From: Musa acuminata AAA Group
Lineage: Eukaryota; Streptophyta; Magnoliopsida; Zingiberales; Musaceae
Assembly: GCF_036884655.1 (NCBI RefSeq)
Contig: NC_088340.1
Span: 1 to 64,000 of the forward strand
Direction of reading: 5' to 3'
Length of the DNA stretch: 64,000 nucleotides
The notes beneath the pieces were generated by a model that was given only the letters and a program-made list of their open reading frames with translations, was not told the DNA's origin and did not search any database. Below, piece after piece: positions 48,701 to 58,732 of this stretch (the first letter of the stretch is position 1; the number at the start of each line of letters is the position of its first letter). Made by a program: the position numbers and the translations under genes.

Positions 48701-51700
48701 TATACTGAAGCCCCATCCCCCATGGTGCCACCTGGGTGGTTCCAGGGTGCTGAGATGGCTGATGTTTCATGCGCGGCAGCGGGCTGCAGAAAACAGCCCG
48801 TGGCACGCGAAAACGGAGCCATTTTGGGCTGTTTTGCTCGATGCGGTGAGCGGTTGCACTGTAGCGCTACAACCTGTTCGAACTTACATATTTTACAAGC
48901 AAAAGAACACAAAACCAAGGCAAAACATGTTGTCAAGCATCTGTACATGTAAACAAAAGCAACGAACGGTTCGTTGAACGAAGTTGTTGCGGGTGCGTGC
49001 CGACCGTTCGTGACATTACAGTGCTATAGCCTATGTCTATATACTTGTCGGCCAGTGTATATGCCAGTATGTATCAGTTTTCCGAAAAAAGGCTAGAAAA
49101 TATTGAAAATTCAAAAAACCCTTTTTTATGAATTTTTCTCCTTATTAGTATATAAATTATACTTTAATAAGAATAAAGCATATATATGCCATAAATGAAT
49201 AGAAAATCTAGGTTATAAGGAGAAAAATTGGATTTACCTTTTCAGATGCATCGAGGAACTGTTGAAGGAATCTACTTCAGTTGATCTTGAATTATCTGTA
49301 AAAAAAGAGTTGAGATGTTGGATTAGATATTTAAACTTCAAGGTTTGAGCGAAATAAACTATCAAGAATTCAGGATAACAATTATATATATTTGTTTCTA
49401 CCACCAAAATAAATGTTGAGAATCCATGATCGATGGAATGGGGTCCTCGATCCTATGAAGTTATATGTCAATATGATAGGTTTATTGGATCCAATCTTGA
49501 AAATGCTCCCTTGACATATTGTATTTATAAACCATGTACTGTTGGTGCATCAATGTGGTAAACATTGTTGCGTCATTGTCATTAATAACATGTGTTCAAG
49601 GCACCTCAACAGTCCATCTAAAGCCTTAAAAGTGAGAGTGAGTGAAAGAGATGGGAGGGAGGAGGATTAGAGCACAAAAGAGGCCCCAACAGTCAATTTG
49701 ACTGATGGGGCCAGATTTGACCCTTTATGGGTCAGTAATAGTCAAAATCCAATCATTACCGACCCGCATCGGTTGGTTACAATCGAGTATCGACCAATAT
49801 TGACTGTTGGGGCCAGATTTGACTCATTATGGGTCAGTATTGGTCAAAATATGACCGTTAATGACTCGTATTAGTTGGCAATCGTCAAGTCTTGATCTTA
49901 TTGGTTGATACACGACCCATACTGGCCAATACTAGAGCAGTTTTTTTGCATGCCGCACGAAACAGGTTGGTTAATGTATCGATCAGCTGCCTAAACGGTA
50001 GGTACCACTCATTTTATACTGTTTCAGTTGATACATCAAACCTTGATGTATTCTACCAGCATGACCATCATGATGACATACCATGAAATTGAAAAATCTT
50101 TAGTGTGAGATTAGATCGTGATGAAAGTTCTTTTTTCTTTAGAGAACTCCATAAACATTCTAAATTAATATTGCTAAGTAACTTATCTAACATATGATGC
50201 TGTATTATATATTTGGGCTTCACATGGCCAATGATGGTCAATGTGGCATACAAAGATTAGACAAAGACATGAAATAAGGAATGACTGGCTGTAAGTGATA
50301 GAAGTTCATCATTATTTGATTCATTCATATGAGACTGATAAAAAATATTTTGATGTTCAAGTTAACAACTATTATAAGCAAAATTTATGACAAGGAAACT
50401 TTTTTCATTTTGTGACACTTGTAAGAGATTTAGGTATCAGCTATCCATCATTTAAGCATCTTCAGCTGATTACCACTTATTATTTCAATGTGACTTGATT
50501 TCACTAGCCATATGTGAGTTTATGAAAGTAAATTGCTAACTATTACCTTATAAAATATATCACATGTTATTTAGAGTCTGAAAAAACGATCTGTATGCCC
50601 TTTTTATGCTGATTGGATTAACTTTTTTCTTATATTGCTTTCTCTTTTTTTATTTTTTAAATTGTCATGAGTTTTAACCATGTTGAATAAATTTGACATT
50701 TTCTTTTGCCATTTGCAATTATATTTACTTGGAAAATACTATATTTTTTTTTCTTTGTTCAGATCCATAAACCTGATCTATTAAATACTTCAATTTTCTT
50801 AGATGATAAGGAGAAGCAGACACACATACGATTTCTTGTATCAAACACTGCAGCTGGGTGCATAATCGGGAAGGGTGGATTAACAATTACTGAATTCCAG
50901 TCACAATCTGGTGCCCGTATTCAGCTATCACGTAATCATGAAGTCTTTCCCAGAACTTCAGATAGAATAATATTGATTTCTGGGGCATTTAGTGAAGTAA
51001 TGAAGGCAATGGAACTGATCCTCGAAAAATTGCTAAATGAGGTATAGTTTTTATGTTATTTCTAATTTTTTATTGAAAATTGTACTTCATCTGAAGTTTT
51101 CTTTACTAACATACAGGTGGAAGAGGGTAATGATGTTGAAGGTAGATCAAAAGTGAGGCTCATTGTTCCTAATAGCTCATGCGGTGCCATAATTGGAAAA
51201 GGAGGATCCACTATAAAGTATAGTCTTATAAGCATATTCTTTAATAGTTAGGTGAAGTTGTACACTTGATACCTGGAATTAGGGGAAAACATAAATTAAA
51301 AATCTTAAACAATATTTGCAACTGTATACTGTCATTTTGTATGACAGTTACTTCTGGATTGCGATAGGCTAAGAACCATAAAGCTATTCTGCATTAGTAG
51401 GAGTGACTTTTTTCTCTTTACCTTATTTTAGTTGATTAATCTGAATTACATTATATTGTACAATTCACTACTTATTCGTAGTGCTTCTTTGTGTCCCTTT
51501 TGTTTGTTGACATAAGTAGTTGAGACATGTCATCAATTTTGCAGGTCTTTTATAGAAGAGTCCCAGGCTGGGATTAAGATATCACCTCAGGATAATATTG
51601 CTGGCCTAAATGATAGGCTGGTTTCCTTGACAGGGTCTTTTGAGGAGCAAATGCATGCTATTTTTCTTATATTGTCAAAATTAATAGAAGATGCTCACTA

Positions 51701-54700
51701 TCCTCAAACATTAAACTCGCCTTATCCATATTCAGGTGCATCTCCAATATTTATGTAGTCCATCCTTTATGTAGAATTTTTTGTTATCACTAGTTGTTTT
51801 GTGTATATTCTATTAGATGCCTTTGCCGTCTAAATGGCAATCTTAGATCTATGTTTGAATTCTGCATCTCTGCTAACCTATTAGCTTGAGAAGTCTCTTT
51901 ATCTTTCTTGTGCTTTCTCTATTACGGCTTCCTATTCCATGTTCTGGAGCATCCAAGAACGATGGTGTACTAGTTTTTCTTTTTTTTGCCCTCTGTACCT
52001 TGATGGCTACCACTGGAATCCATCTAGGTTCTATGGTTAGTTGTGATACCACTAGAGTGATATTGTGATATTGCTAAAGGATTTATAGTAGTTGTTGTTT
52101 CTCACGGAAAACAATGTTGTAGCTAGAGATCCAACAAACTTTGATGTATAAGCATGGAGCAAAGAGAACTCTTGCAATTCTTTCTGAACTTGGATGAAGA
52201 TTGCAAAGTGGATCTAAAACTTCAGCTGAAGATTGCCATCTGACGCCTCCACCTCTTTCTCTCCTCTCTTTAATTTCTTCTTTTTAGGTAGTCAAATCAG
52301 CTAGAGTTAGCCAAATAGACCAATTCCAGTTGAATTTAGCTGATTCTAGCTGATTCTGTTTTTTTGTTTCTGATGATAAGGCCCAGAACTGGTTTGGTTG
52401 TATTGTGTTAGCTGAATGACATGGTGAAATATTGAAATTTAGATGAGTAAAAGACTTGGTGGTAGTCAGTAGGAACTTTGCTATGTCAAAAAAGCCAAGA
52501 GGTGCTTATCTTTCTATAGTGTAAGCAGTACGTTTTTAACCTGTTTCTGGCTTACTCATCTTAGCTATTTGCATTATGATGAGAGGATATGATGGGTCCC
52601 ATTCAAGACCCACATGTGGAGCCATTGGTTTGTCCTATTAAAGTGAGGGTAAGTGAGGCAGATTAAAGCATATTTCTTTTGAATACTCGAATATTTTGCA
52701 AATTGTTCATTTGCTTTAGCAGTGCATGAGTGCATTTAGACACACTGGCAGCTGTTTGTGAAGTGATGATAACATATTGTGTTGATGTGGCAGAAGCTCC
52801 TACAGTGATGTGACACGTTAATAGCGTCTAAAGTTTGATGTGGCATTTCTAATCTTGTCTGGCAGCTTTATCTGGCTTAATGCGCATATCACTATGAGCA
52901 ACTTATTTTTGATCTGATAATTTCAGAGTTAATTTTTCCGATTATCTTTTCACTATGAGCAATTTATCTATTGATCTGATGTGAACAGAGTTGATTATTT
53001 GATATTATTCATTATTAAATATGATTGTTAATTTGTTTTCTTTCCTTTCTCATTTTGGATTCTTAGGTGTTAACTTTCCTGGTTTTCCTGGTGTTCCTGT
53101 TAGTTACATGATTCCTTCTGTAGCATATCCTGTGGGTTATGGAGCAAATGGAATTGGAGGAAAATATCTTAGTAATAAAGTAAGAATATCATCTGTTTCT
53201 TATAGAACAAAATATTACATTCAGTATTTTTTTCGTTTACTGATCTTTATCGAGGAGCATTAGTTTTCATATTTTGCTTGATAAACCATAAGCTATAAAT
53301 TGTCAAAATATGGTTTCAGGGATTGTGGTTGTGCCATCTCATGATAGTTATACATATATGTGTTCAGAACATAGTAGCATGCCAAGAGTATCTCCCATTT
53401 GATATGTCTAGTACCAATCATGTTGGTAGTCGGGCCTCTGTTTCCATGACACTTCCATAACGGTCCTGTACTGGCACAAGAACATTGACAGCAGGGCTAA
53501 TGTTATAGTTCCATGTAACTTTTCTAGTTTTCTTAGATGTTTTTTAGCAGAATATAGAAACTTTAAAAGACATCAAAAACACTTGTTTGAATAAGATTTC
53601 CCTGGTCAGGTTGGCCTTTATCATGTTTCAAATGCATTATTTTTGGAGATTTTGAAGTTGGTGTGATGTAAAAAAGCAACAAAAAAACAACATAATATGG
53701 ACAATGATAATGATGATCACAGGTGATGGACCATAATGTTTTCTTAATTAATGAAGAAAACTTTACAGAAATTTAGTATTTATTTTGGCATACTCATGGA
53801 TGAATGAAGTGGTGCAATTTGTAAATATACATTATGAATGTCAACAATTAAATCAATTAAAGGGCATCTTATAGTTGCTGGACCACAGTTTTCCAGGAGG
53901 TGTACTTTAGAAATCTATTCTGGTTCCTGCTAGACCAAAAGATCTTTGAATTGGGGAACTAATTAGTTTGATGGTATAGTTTGGTTTAACAAAGGCTTAG
54001 ACACTAAAAGTTATACATATGAAATTTAATAAAATTATAAATGATGAAACGGTTCACAGTATATTGTGTTTCTTGACTTTCCATTTTGCCACTTCAGTGC
54101 ACTGTTTAACCATATTGCTGGTTAATCTGGTAAAATGGTCTTGGCACAGTATATAAGTTGGACTATAGTAAAGTGTGCATTACCTAAACACCAGAAATCT
54201 GTAAAGATTGGTGAACCAAACATAAACTTTGTGACTTAACTCGGAACCAGCAAATAGAATGTAAGCTTAGCACTTTGTGCTAGATATTTTGCAACATGTA
54301 GCCTAGAAAATATGTTTAACTTATCCTATACCCTGGAGCAGCTGATGCTCGATCACTATGTGTGGACATTAACTCATTATTTTAAGTCTTTCTGTGGTTT
54401 TCTAGGTTTGGAATACTACTCAGTAGTCAGTAGTTGACTGTTGGTTGATCATGTCTGAAGTTGTTGTCTTATGGATTTGGTTACCAGAAAGTAGTATTTG
54501 GTATCTTGTGATCTTAGAGTTAAACGTTGCATGCTAGTAGTCAGTCACTATTTGATGTGTCTGATATTGTACCTTTGGTCCTGTTTTCATGATAATGTTT
54601 CCTTCTGTTTGTTGCAACATTAAAAAGCCTTGTGTGATGATTTGTATTTGACTACACCCTTGCTAATAATGCTTCAAGATAATTGTATGTTAGGGTGTGG

Positions 54701-55571
54701 CATCACCTTTGGTTTCATCTCGGTCACCTGGTGGGTCTCATGAAAACCAGAGTAACTCGACAACAATTGGCATTGCAGATGAGCATATTGGTGCTGTTGT
54801 CGGTCGAGGGGGGAGGAACATAATGGAGATAAGTCAGGTTTGAAAAAAAATACACCATGTTTCTATTTCGATTTTTGCTATGATGTAATAATGGCTGAAA
54901 TTATAAAGGTAGGTACTGATTGATGCTTGATGTAAAGATACAGTTAAAGTCCATATCTTGATGATTCAATATGAGTTCTAGGTAAAGATATTCATTTTGG
55001 AAAGAAAGGGTGTCTTGCTATCTAACCAAGAATTCTAATATGGGAATTAGTATTCTTATTACTTGTTATGTTTCATGCACTAGAGAGAGTAATTCTTCTA
55101 TGTACATGACAGGAAACTATCTACTGAAATAATTAATCAGATTATGTAATTATTTGATTTAATTTAGAAGTATATGCATAATGGTAGTGTCCTTCTATCT
55201 ACGCATTTAGTACTAACATGGCTCTTTTTAGTGGATGTTAGTCATCAAATCATATTTTTGGCAGAAGTTTTTAGCGAATGCAAGAATTAGTTGCTGGAAA
55301 TTTTCAACATGAAAGGCTCTTGATTTTCAGGTTAGTGGAGCTAGGATCAAGATTTCAGATAGAGGTGATTTCATTTTGGGCACATCAGATAGGTAAAGAA
55401 AGCTCTTGTATTTGTTTCCTCTTCTCAGTTCATCTTACCACATGGATTTTTGTATTCTGATTATTCTGCGACCATACATACAGGAAAGTAACAATAACTG
55501 GATCATCAGAAGCAATTCGTGCTGCTGAGGCTATGATCATGCAGAAGGTTTCATCAAATTCTGAGAGATGA
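36773..55571 (+). CDS. BTR1: Triple-KH RNA-binding protein, BTR1-like
   Basis: An RNA-binding protein of the poly(C)-binding-protein type. Arabidopsis BTR1 was named for binding tomato mosaic virus RNA and restraining its spread. Exons: 36773-36854, 50803-51041, 51117-51217, 51545-51735, 53067-53179, 54694-54837, 55331-55392 and 55484-55571. All junctions are GT-AG and the frame closes to 339 residues. The start [20 protein letters not shown] resembles the family's MES/SP-rich leader. KH1 (about residues 34-107) has IIGKGG at 48-53, KH2 (about 119-190) has I-I-G-K-G-G, and KH3 (about 265-335) has V-V-G-R-G-G; the G-x-x-G loops that grip single-stranded nucleic acid are intact. A Gly/Tyr/Pro-rich linker joins KH2 to KH3. 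Intron 1 spans 13.9 kb and holds a retroelement nest. No damage is seen in any exon. Expression through such an intron is inferred from the intact exons, not observed. Confidence 0.9.
37805..37925 (-). mobile_element. Truncated 3' LTR of chromovirus B
   Basis: About 120 bases matching the end of the full LTR at 48237-49015 (shared wording acggttcgttgaacgaagtt). The left part of the LTR is missing. Its end reads gtgata where the intact form is gtgaca. A polypurine tract, minus sense agtgggggagaa, follows at 37926-37937. Confidence 0.8.
37937..39455 (-). pseudogene. Chromovirus B pol: integrase with chromodomain
   Basis: Reading on the minus strand: an RNase H tail and [10 protein letters not shown] region (39420-39320), then the H-D-S-x-S-T-G-H-P-G-I zinc-finger segment, a stop at 39152-39154, C-L-T-C-Q-Q-D-K (about 39090), and the integrase core with D in [10 protein letters not shown] in [29 protein letters not shown] with its Glu, and a C-terminal [13 protein letters not shown] segment (about 38385). 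A chromodomain follows (about 38120-37985) with [10 protein letters not shown] and ASWEPEDAL; its conserved Trp after F-V-K is a TGA stop. The polyprotein ends at TAA 37937-37939. Further stops occur around 38500-38636. Reverse transcriptase is missing. The chromodomain places it in the Ty3 chromoviruses, whose integration is guided to marked chromatin. Confidence 0.9.
39465..39580 (+). mobile_element. 5' LTR tail of Tat-like element C
   Basis: Similar to the end of the solo LTR at 60589-61430 (shared segments near cccgacgtcgg and ctgactcatca) and finishing ttcaccaaca. The stretch gtttggcgctagaaggaggg follows, a likely primer-binding site that I cannot assign to a tRNA with certainty. The LTR's left part is gone: B's pol joins it near 39455. 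Confidence 0.7.
39604..40840 (+). pseudogene. Element C gag (Ty3/gypsy Tat-like)
   Basis: An open frame of about 410 codons until a frameshift near 40840. The start at 39604 is preferred over 39568, which lies inside the LTR. It begins [12 protein letters not shown], then has a low-conservation N-terminal region and a gag core with [63 protein letters not shown] and [18 protein letters not shown]. These match the plant retrotransposon gag family that forms the particle shell. The frame is still long, so decay is modest. The frameshift and a TAA just after (about 40903) prevent fusion to the protease frame. Confidence 0.9.
40841..41885 (+). pseudogene. Element C nucleocapsid motif and aspartic protease
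   Basis: The frame continues from the gag reading in another phase. It first has [13 protein letters not shown], then [16 protein letters not shown] with Tyr where relatives have the first Cys, then [11 protein letters not shown]. The protease part has V-M-V-D-I-G-S-S-A (Asp codon at 41306): Ile replaces the usual Thr or Ser of the D-T-G active site. [10 protein letters not shown] segment and R-P-D-Q-T-V follow, then the start of the reverse-transcriptase region ([12 protein letters not shown]). There the frame runs into accessory-ORF sequence near 41885. Reverse transcriptase, RNase H and integrase are absent. Confidence 0.85.
41886..42452 (+). pseudogene. Accessory ORF of Tat-like element, first part (element C)
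   Basis: The segment reads [25 protein letters not shown] and [16 protein letters not shown], then [29 protein letters not shown] and A-K-S-L-V-R in three frames. It resembles the proteins annotated in plants as putative gypsy-type transposon proteins. A 67-base intron (42340-42406, GTAAGT to GCAG) is predicted; across it K-S-L-V-R joins [12 protein letters not shown]. It is cut at 42452 by element D2 and continues at 47022. Function is unknown. Confidence 0.75.
42453..42898 (-). mobile_element. Element D2, 3' LTR
   Basis: 446 bp from tgacacggac to gtccgtgaca. The minus-sense polypurine tract agtgggggagaa lies just to its right. Differences from the other D2 LTR (46576) are scattered over the whole length; by eye roughly 20, so the insertion is moderately old. 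Confidence 0.92.
42899..46575 (-). mobile_element. Element D2, internal region (large non-autonomous element)
   Basis: 3.7 kb between the LTRs. No gag, protease, reverse transcriptase or integrase motif was found on either strand; the longest minus-strand frames (such as 43960-44343) have no recognised content. This fits a large retrotransposon derivative (LARD). At its polypurine end the minus strand keeps the codons K-A-S-T-R-T-S-K-G and a stop, then V-G-E-N, close to the pol end of chromovirus B. A 20-base word (cgcctctgcggtaccatggc) occurs twice, near 44079 and 44644, within two loosely similar stretches. Confidence 0.85.
46559..46573 (-). promoter_or_regulatory. Primer-binding site of element D2
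   Basis: On the minus strand the stretch reads TGGTATCAGAGCGGG, a perfect match to the usual tRNA-iMet primer-site start, two bases inside the 5' LTR end at 46576. Confidence 0.92.
46576..47021 (-). mobile_element. Element D2, 5' LTR; left part of inverted duplication
   Basis: 446 bp, ending gtccgtgaca. The four bases gtcg before 42453 recur as gtcg after 47021, so the insertion carries a 4-bp target duplication. Removing D2 with one gtcg restores the accessory-ORF reading frame of element C exactly ([10 protein letters not shown]). Nearly all of this LTR is present again in inverted orientation at 47535-47980. Confidence 0.93.
47022..47481 (+). pseudogene. Accessory ORF of element C, second part (coiled-coil region)
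   Basis: The frame continues after D2 as [18 protein letters not shown], then a long heptad-like stretch ([35 protein letters not shown]), then [22 protein letters not shown] and D-P-F-A-E-D-P. This looks like the coiled-coil and C-terminal part of the Tat-type accessory protein. The natural end is lost: after D-M-P-D at about 47481 the inverted arm begins. Confidence 0.8.
47535..47980 (+). mobile_element. Extra D-family LTR, inverted copy
   Basis: 446 bp, the reverse complement of the D2 5' LTR with one mismatch seen. No target duplication of its own is expected or seen, because 53 bp of non-LTR flank are inverted with it. It arose by duplication, not by a separate insertion. Confidence 0.9.
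47981..48236 (-). pseudogene. Chromovirus B leader and gag start remnant
   Basis: Minus-strand sequence between B's 5' LTR and the inverted arm. It starts with the primer site, TGGTATCAGAGCGGG at 48219-48233, then a short leader and an ATG at about 48174 opening [11 protein letters not shown] short charged, broken gag-like segment follows. The rest of gag, protease and reverse transcriptase are not present here. Confidence 0.6.
48237..49015 (-). mobile_element. Chromovirus B, 5' LTR (779 bp)
   Basis: Runs from tgtcacggac to gttcgtgaca. The first 50 bases on the + strand (tagctgg..ttgcctaagtcgt wording) are shared with the D-family LTRs; the rest differs. The last 120 bases match the truncated LTR at 37805-37925. 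It lies about 1.8 kb before exon 2 of the BTR1-like gene. Confidence 0.88.
49016..50802. other. Rest of BTR1 intron 1, with dispersed repeat fragments
   Basis: Non-coding. Near 49020-49080 lies gtgctatagc and tatgccagtatgtatcag wording like that in UCH intron 2. A tandem duplication lies at 49700-49880. The final 160 bases are T-rich. The acceptor used for exon 2 is tttcttag at 50795-50802, because only this one joins exon 1 in frame. Confidence 0.6.
49700..49880. repeat. Tandem duplication, 102-bp period
   Basis: A unit starting gactg.tggggccagatttga at 49700 recurs at 49802 with the same order of words (tgggtcagta, gtcaaaat, attagttgg/catcggttgg). The second unit decays near 49880. Similarity is clear but partial. 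Confidence 0.7.
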
Positions 55572-56814
55572 TTGTTGATTATTTGCTCTACAATCCAGAT
55601 AATTTATTGAAGCTGCTTTATGGGAGAAATCTTTATTCAATCAGCAGGCCAGATATTCTTCTATATCGGTAATATGAAGGTATTTAAGGGGAATACATAA
55701 TTGAAAGGTTTTTTTTGCCCCTAGAGATCTGAACGAGTCATCTTTTGACGTGTTCTCTGGGAATTGCCTTGCAAAATGATGAATAGTCTCAGAATCTCTT
55801 CAGTATTTGTAATCTTTAGTTCAACTCTTGAAGAGTTCTACTTTTGACCAGTTCAGTCAACAGGTATATTGGTTGTCATTCTGCATCAACAGATGGAACT
55901 TCCAATTTTTTGTGCACAAAATGGTATTTGTAGAACTTATTTCAGTTTTTCTTAAATTCATTTGATAGTTGCTGGTTTGTTTTGTGCTTTTGCTACATGT
56001 TAGATCTTAAGAACCAGTTGATTGACTAGCTTTAACACAACCATACTGGTTATGGTTGACCATACTTGTTCCACCCATACATCTAGTGGAAATAGTCTGG
56101 TATATATGGGTGTTTTGGGGCGTGTTGGTCTTGTGCTGATAGCATTTCTCATCTCACTTGTCTTTTGTTGTGCTTTTCAGGATTGTAATTCATGCTTCTT
56201 TGGACTTGTTTTATCGCTTAGATAACAATATTTAGGTGAATGTGTATTGAGAATATGAATTGAATAACAAAGGAGAAATACAAAATCCAAATGTAAGAAA
56301 GCTATTAAAGTTGGTAAAAAGTTTGGAATCTTTATTGATCCATACAATTATGTAGGAGCAAAAGAATCTATAAACCTTTTTAGTTGCTTTGTTTACTATT
56401 ATTATTATTCATGCTGCAGATTCTCTAGAATTCATTACTAATATCCTAATTTTCGTAATAGACAATAGGCAGAATACAGGGAAACGAATCAAACAATCAT
56501 TTTTGGGAGTGATTGCTAGTCTTCAAAACTAAGCCTTTAATGAATGATAATACTTTATTACTTAATATTTAACAAAAATAAACTATCAATCGTTATTATC
56601 TGAATGTTCAAATGCTAATCTAATTCGACATTATCTTAGGCTAGTACAAGCGTGCGCACGGAGAACCTATTCGCGTGCAAGCGGTGCAGTCGCCGCAATC
56701 TCAGGTGCACAATGTTCCTCTTTGTTTGTAGGGCACCACCCACCACCGGGACATGGGAGGTGAGAAGAGTCGAATCTAATTTAGAGAGGAAGTTATCGTC
56801 CAAAAAATTGTAGG
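55572..56814. other. 3' flank of the BTR1-like gene, no further gene supported
   Basis: AT-rich 3' untranslated and intergenic sequence. No poly(A) signal could be chosen with confidence. A minus-strand open stretch at about 56640-56815 reads YNFLDDNFLSKLDSTLLTSH and continues with Arg-rich wording. It looks protein-like but I do not recognise it, and it abuts an LTR at 56815. Confidence 0.5.
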
Positions 56815-57108
56815 TGTTAGTGAACAAAAGTATCATGGCTGGTGAGTCAGCACGGTTAAGTCCGCAGGCCACCCTCGGGAAGGAATGCTGGTTGGCGTGG
56901 GTCGGGGTCTGAGCCGGCTCATTACTCTCCCTTGTGCGATGGAAGGTATCTCTTGGGTCGAGATACTTGTCGCTCGGGGGTGGTCGTTTCGGAGCGACTC
57001 GGGCAAGAGTCGAGTTGGCGGGGTCGACTGGGCCCTCATGAGAGGATGTTGATCAGCGTTCCTCGGTCTGTCGACCCGGGTGTCGTTTGTGATGGGTCAT
57101 GTCTCTCT
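56815..57108 (-). mobile_element. Tat-like element E, 3' LTR, left segment
   Basis: Starts tgttagtgaac, the reverse complement of the end of the solo LTR at 60589-61430, and follows that LTR in inverted order until a solo copia LTR interrupts at 57109. The rest is at 58733-59232; together they make about 789 bp. Confidence 0.85.
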
Positions 57109-58732
57109 TATTGAATCTCGTATTTTGATGATGAAACCACTTTATATGTGTTTATGATTTAATCTACGTTTTTAGTGACGCAGGATGCTTCGATCAGGAT
57201 GGGACAATTAAAGCAGAAAAATCATGTTGGGCCGAAGGAACATGTCAGAAGATTGGACATCGGGCCGGTGGAACGGTCGACGTATCGACAGAAGGCTTCG
57301 GGCTGTGGATTCGGGCATCGGGCCAAGAAGAGCGGGTACTGCGCCAAGGATATCGGAGTTACGGAGTCAACTGACCGATTGGGCGAAAGGCCGCAAGAGA
57401 GGACGATGCGCTGAAGAATTGGACGAAGCGTCGAGGGACCAATGACATACCAAACAACTTGATTAATTGCTTAGGAGTAATTGTCTAGATCGAAGTTTTG
57501 TTTTACATGTGCAGGATTAACTACGATAGCTTGAGACATAAAGCAAGTCTACCGGAGTCAAGTTCGATGGGTGTTCGAGAGTCCGAAGATTCGTCGGAAG
57601 TGCTGCCAGAACCAACCGAGAAGAAATCGAGGACTTGCCGAAGATTTCGGAAGTCTACCGAAGAGATTGTCAGAGGTTCGCAGAGATCACCGAGAAGGTT
57701 CGGCTACTTGCCAAAGACTCACTGAACTCGCCACAAGACCGGGAGCCTGCTGGGAGTCCGCCGGAAGAAATCCGAGGGTATCGGAAGTCCACCGGAAGTT
57801 CGCCGGAAAGCTCGCCGGAAGGGAACTCGACATTGCCGGTTAAAAACATGCTTAGGACTATGTCTTAATTTCGTAGTTTGCATGTAATTAGGGTTAGGAT
57901 TAAGGGTTAATCCTATAACCCAGTTAGGGGCCAATTGGGCCCGAGTTTGGACTGGTTTGGGCCAAATTTGGAGCCCAACCAATGAGCTGAAATAGTCCAA
58001 GCGGTGGCACCGCCCAGAACCCGAAGGATCGGGCGGTGGAACCGCTGGACTGGGCAGTGGCACCGCCCAAAACCCGAAGGACCGGGCGATGGTACCGCTG
58101 GACTGGGCGGTGGCAGCGCTAGTAAACGATCAATATGACATTGACAGACGGTGGCACCACCAGCTTCGGGAACCCGGGGGAATTCAAAATTTGGAGCTCA
58201 AATTTGAATCCTCTTGGGGTCTATAAATAGCCCTCTATTCTCAGCAGAGAATACACCTTTTGAGAAGTAAGAGATTGAGATAAAGCATTAGCAAAGTCTT
58301 TAGCAAATCTTGTTTTCCATAGCTTAAGTGTTCACCTCCCTCTTTCTCTTTGAAAATTTGTAAGAGTGTGAACCACTTGTAAAATGTTGTAAGAGGGGTA
58401 TTTGTCCTTCCCCTTCAAAGTGATTTGCTAGTGGAAGTTGGGAGCCTCATCGAAGAAGGTTTCGCAAGTGGATGTAGGTCATTTTGACCGAACCACTTTA
58501 AATTAGTGTGTTCTTTGAATGTGTGAGTATTTACCTTTTTGAAACCATTATTTACATAGCAGTAAGCATTCGGTTTTCATCTTTTCACTTTACTTGAGCT
58601 ACTTTCTCCAAGTTATTCATTGTCGGATTGAAATCTCTACGCATTTACAAAATCGTTTTCAAACTTACAAGTTTTAATCCGCTGCACTAATTCACCCCCC
58701 CCCCCCCTCTTAGTGCCGCTCCGATCCTAACA
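57109..58732. mobile_element. Solo LTR of a copia element (Sirevirus-like), 1624 bp
   Basis: It ends cgctccgatcctaaca and opens tattgaatctcgtattttga. The wording near the end (gcgtagag/ctctacgc, aaagtggttcggtc read on the minus strand, a C13 run before ttagtgccgctcc) is of the type seen in Sirevirus LTRs. The uninterrupted LTR at 60589-61430 shows where it went in; the flanks tctct and tctcc are its 5-bp target duplication with one change. No internal region is present, so this is a solo LTR left by LTR-LTR recombination. A 53-bp tandem repeat lies inside it. Confidence 0.75.
58001..58120. repeat. 53-bp minisatellite inside the solo copia LTR
   Basis: Two full units (58001-58053, 58054-58106) and the start of a third. 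Each contains gcggtggcaccgccc and a matching inverted form ccgctggactggg, so each unit can fold. Confidence 0.85.

Noticed and set aside
50763..50802. Acceptor after tttgttcag as start of BTR1 exon 2
   Set aside because: Joined to exon 1 (phase 1) it gives an immediate stop; the acceptor at 50802 gives D-D-K-E-K in frame.
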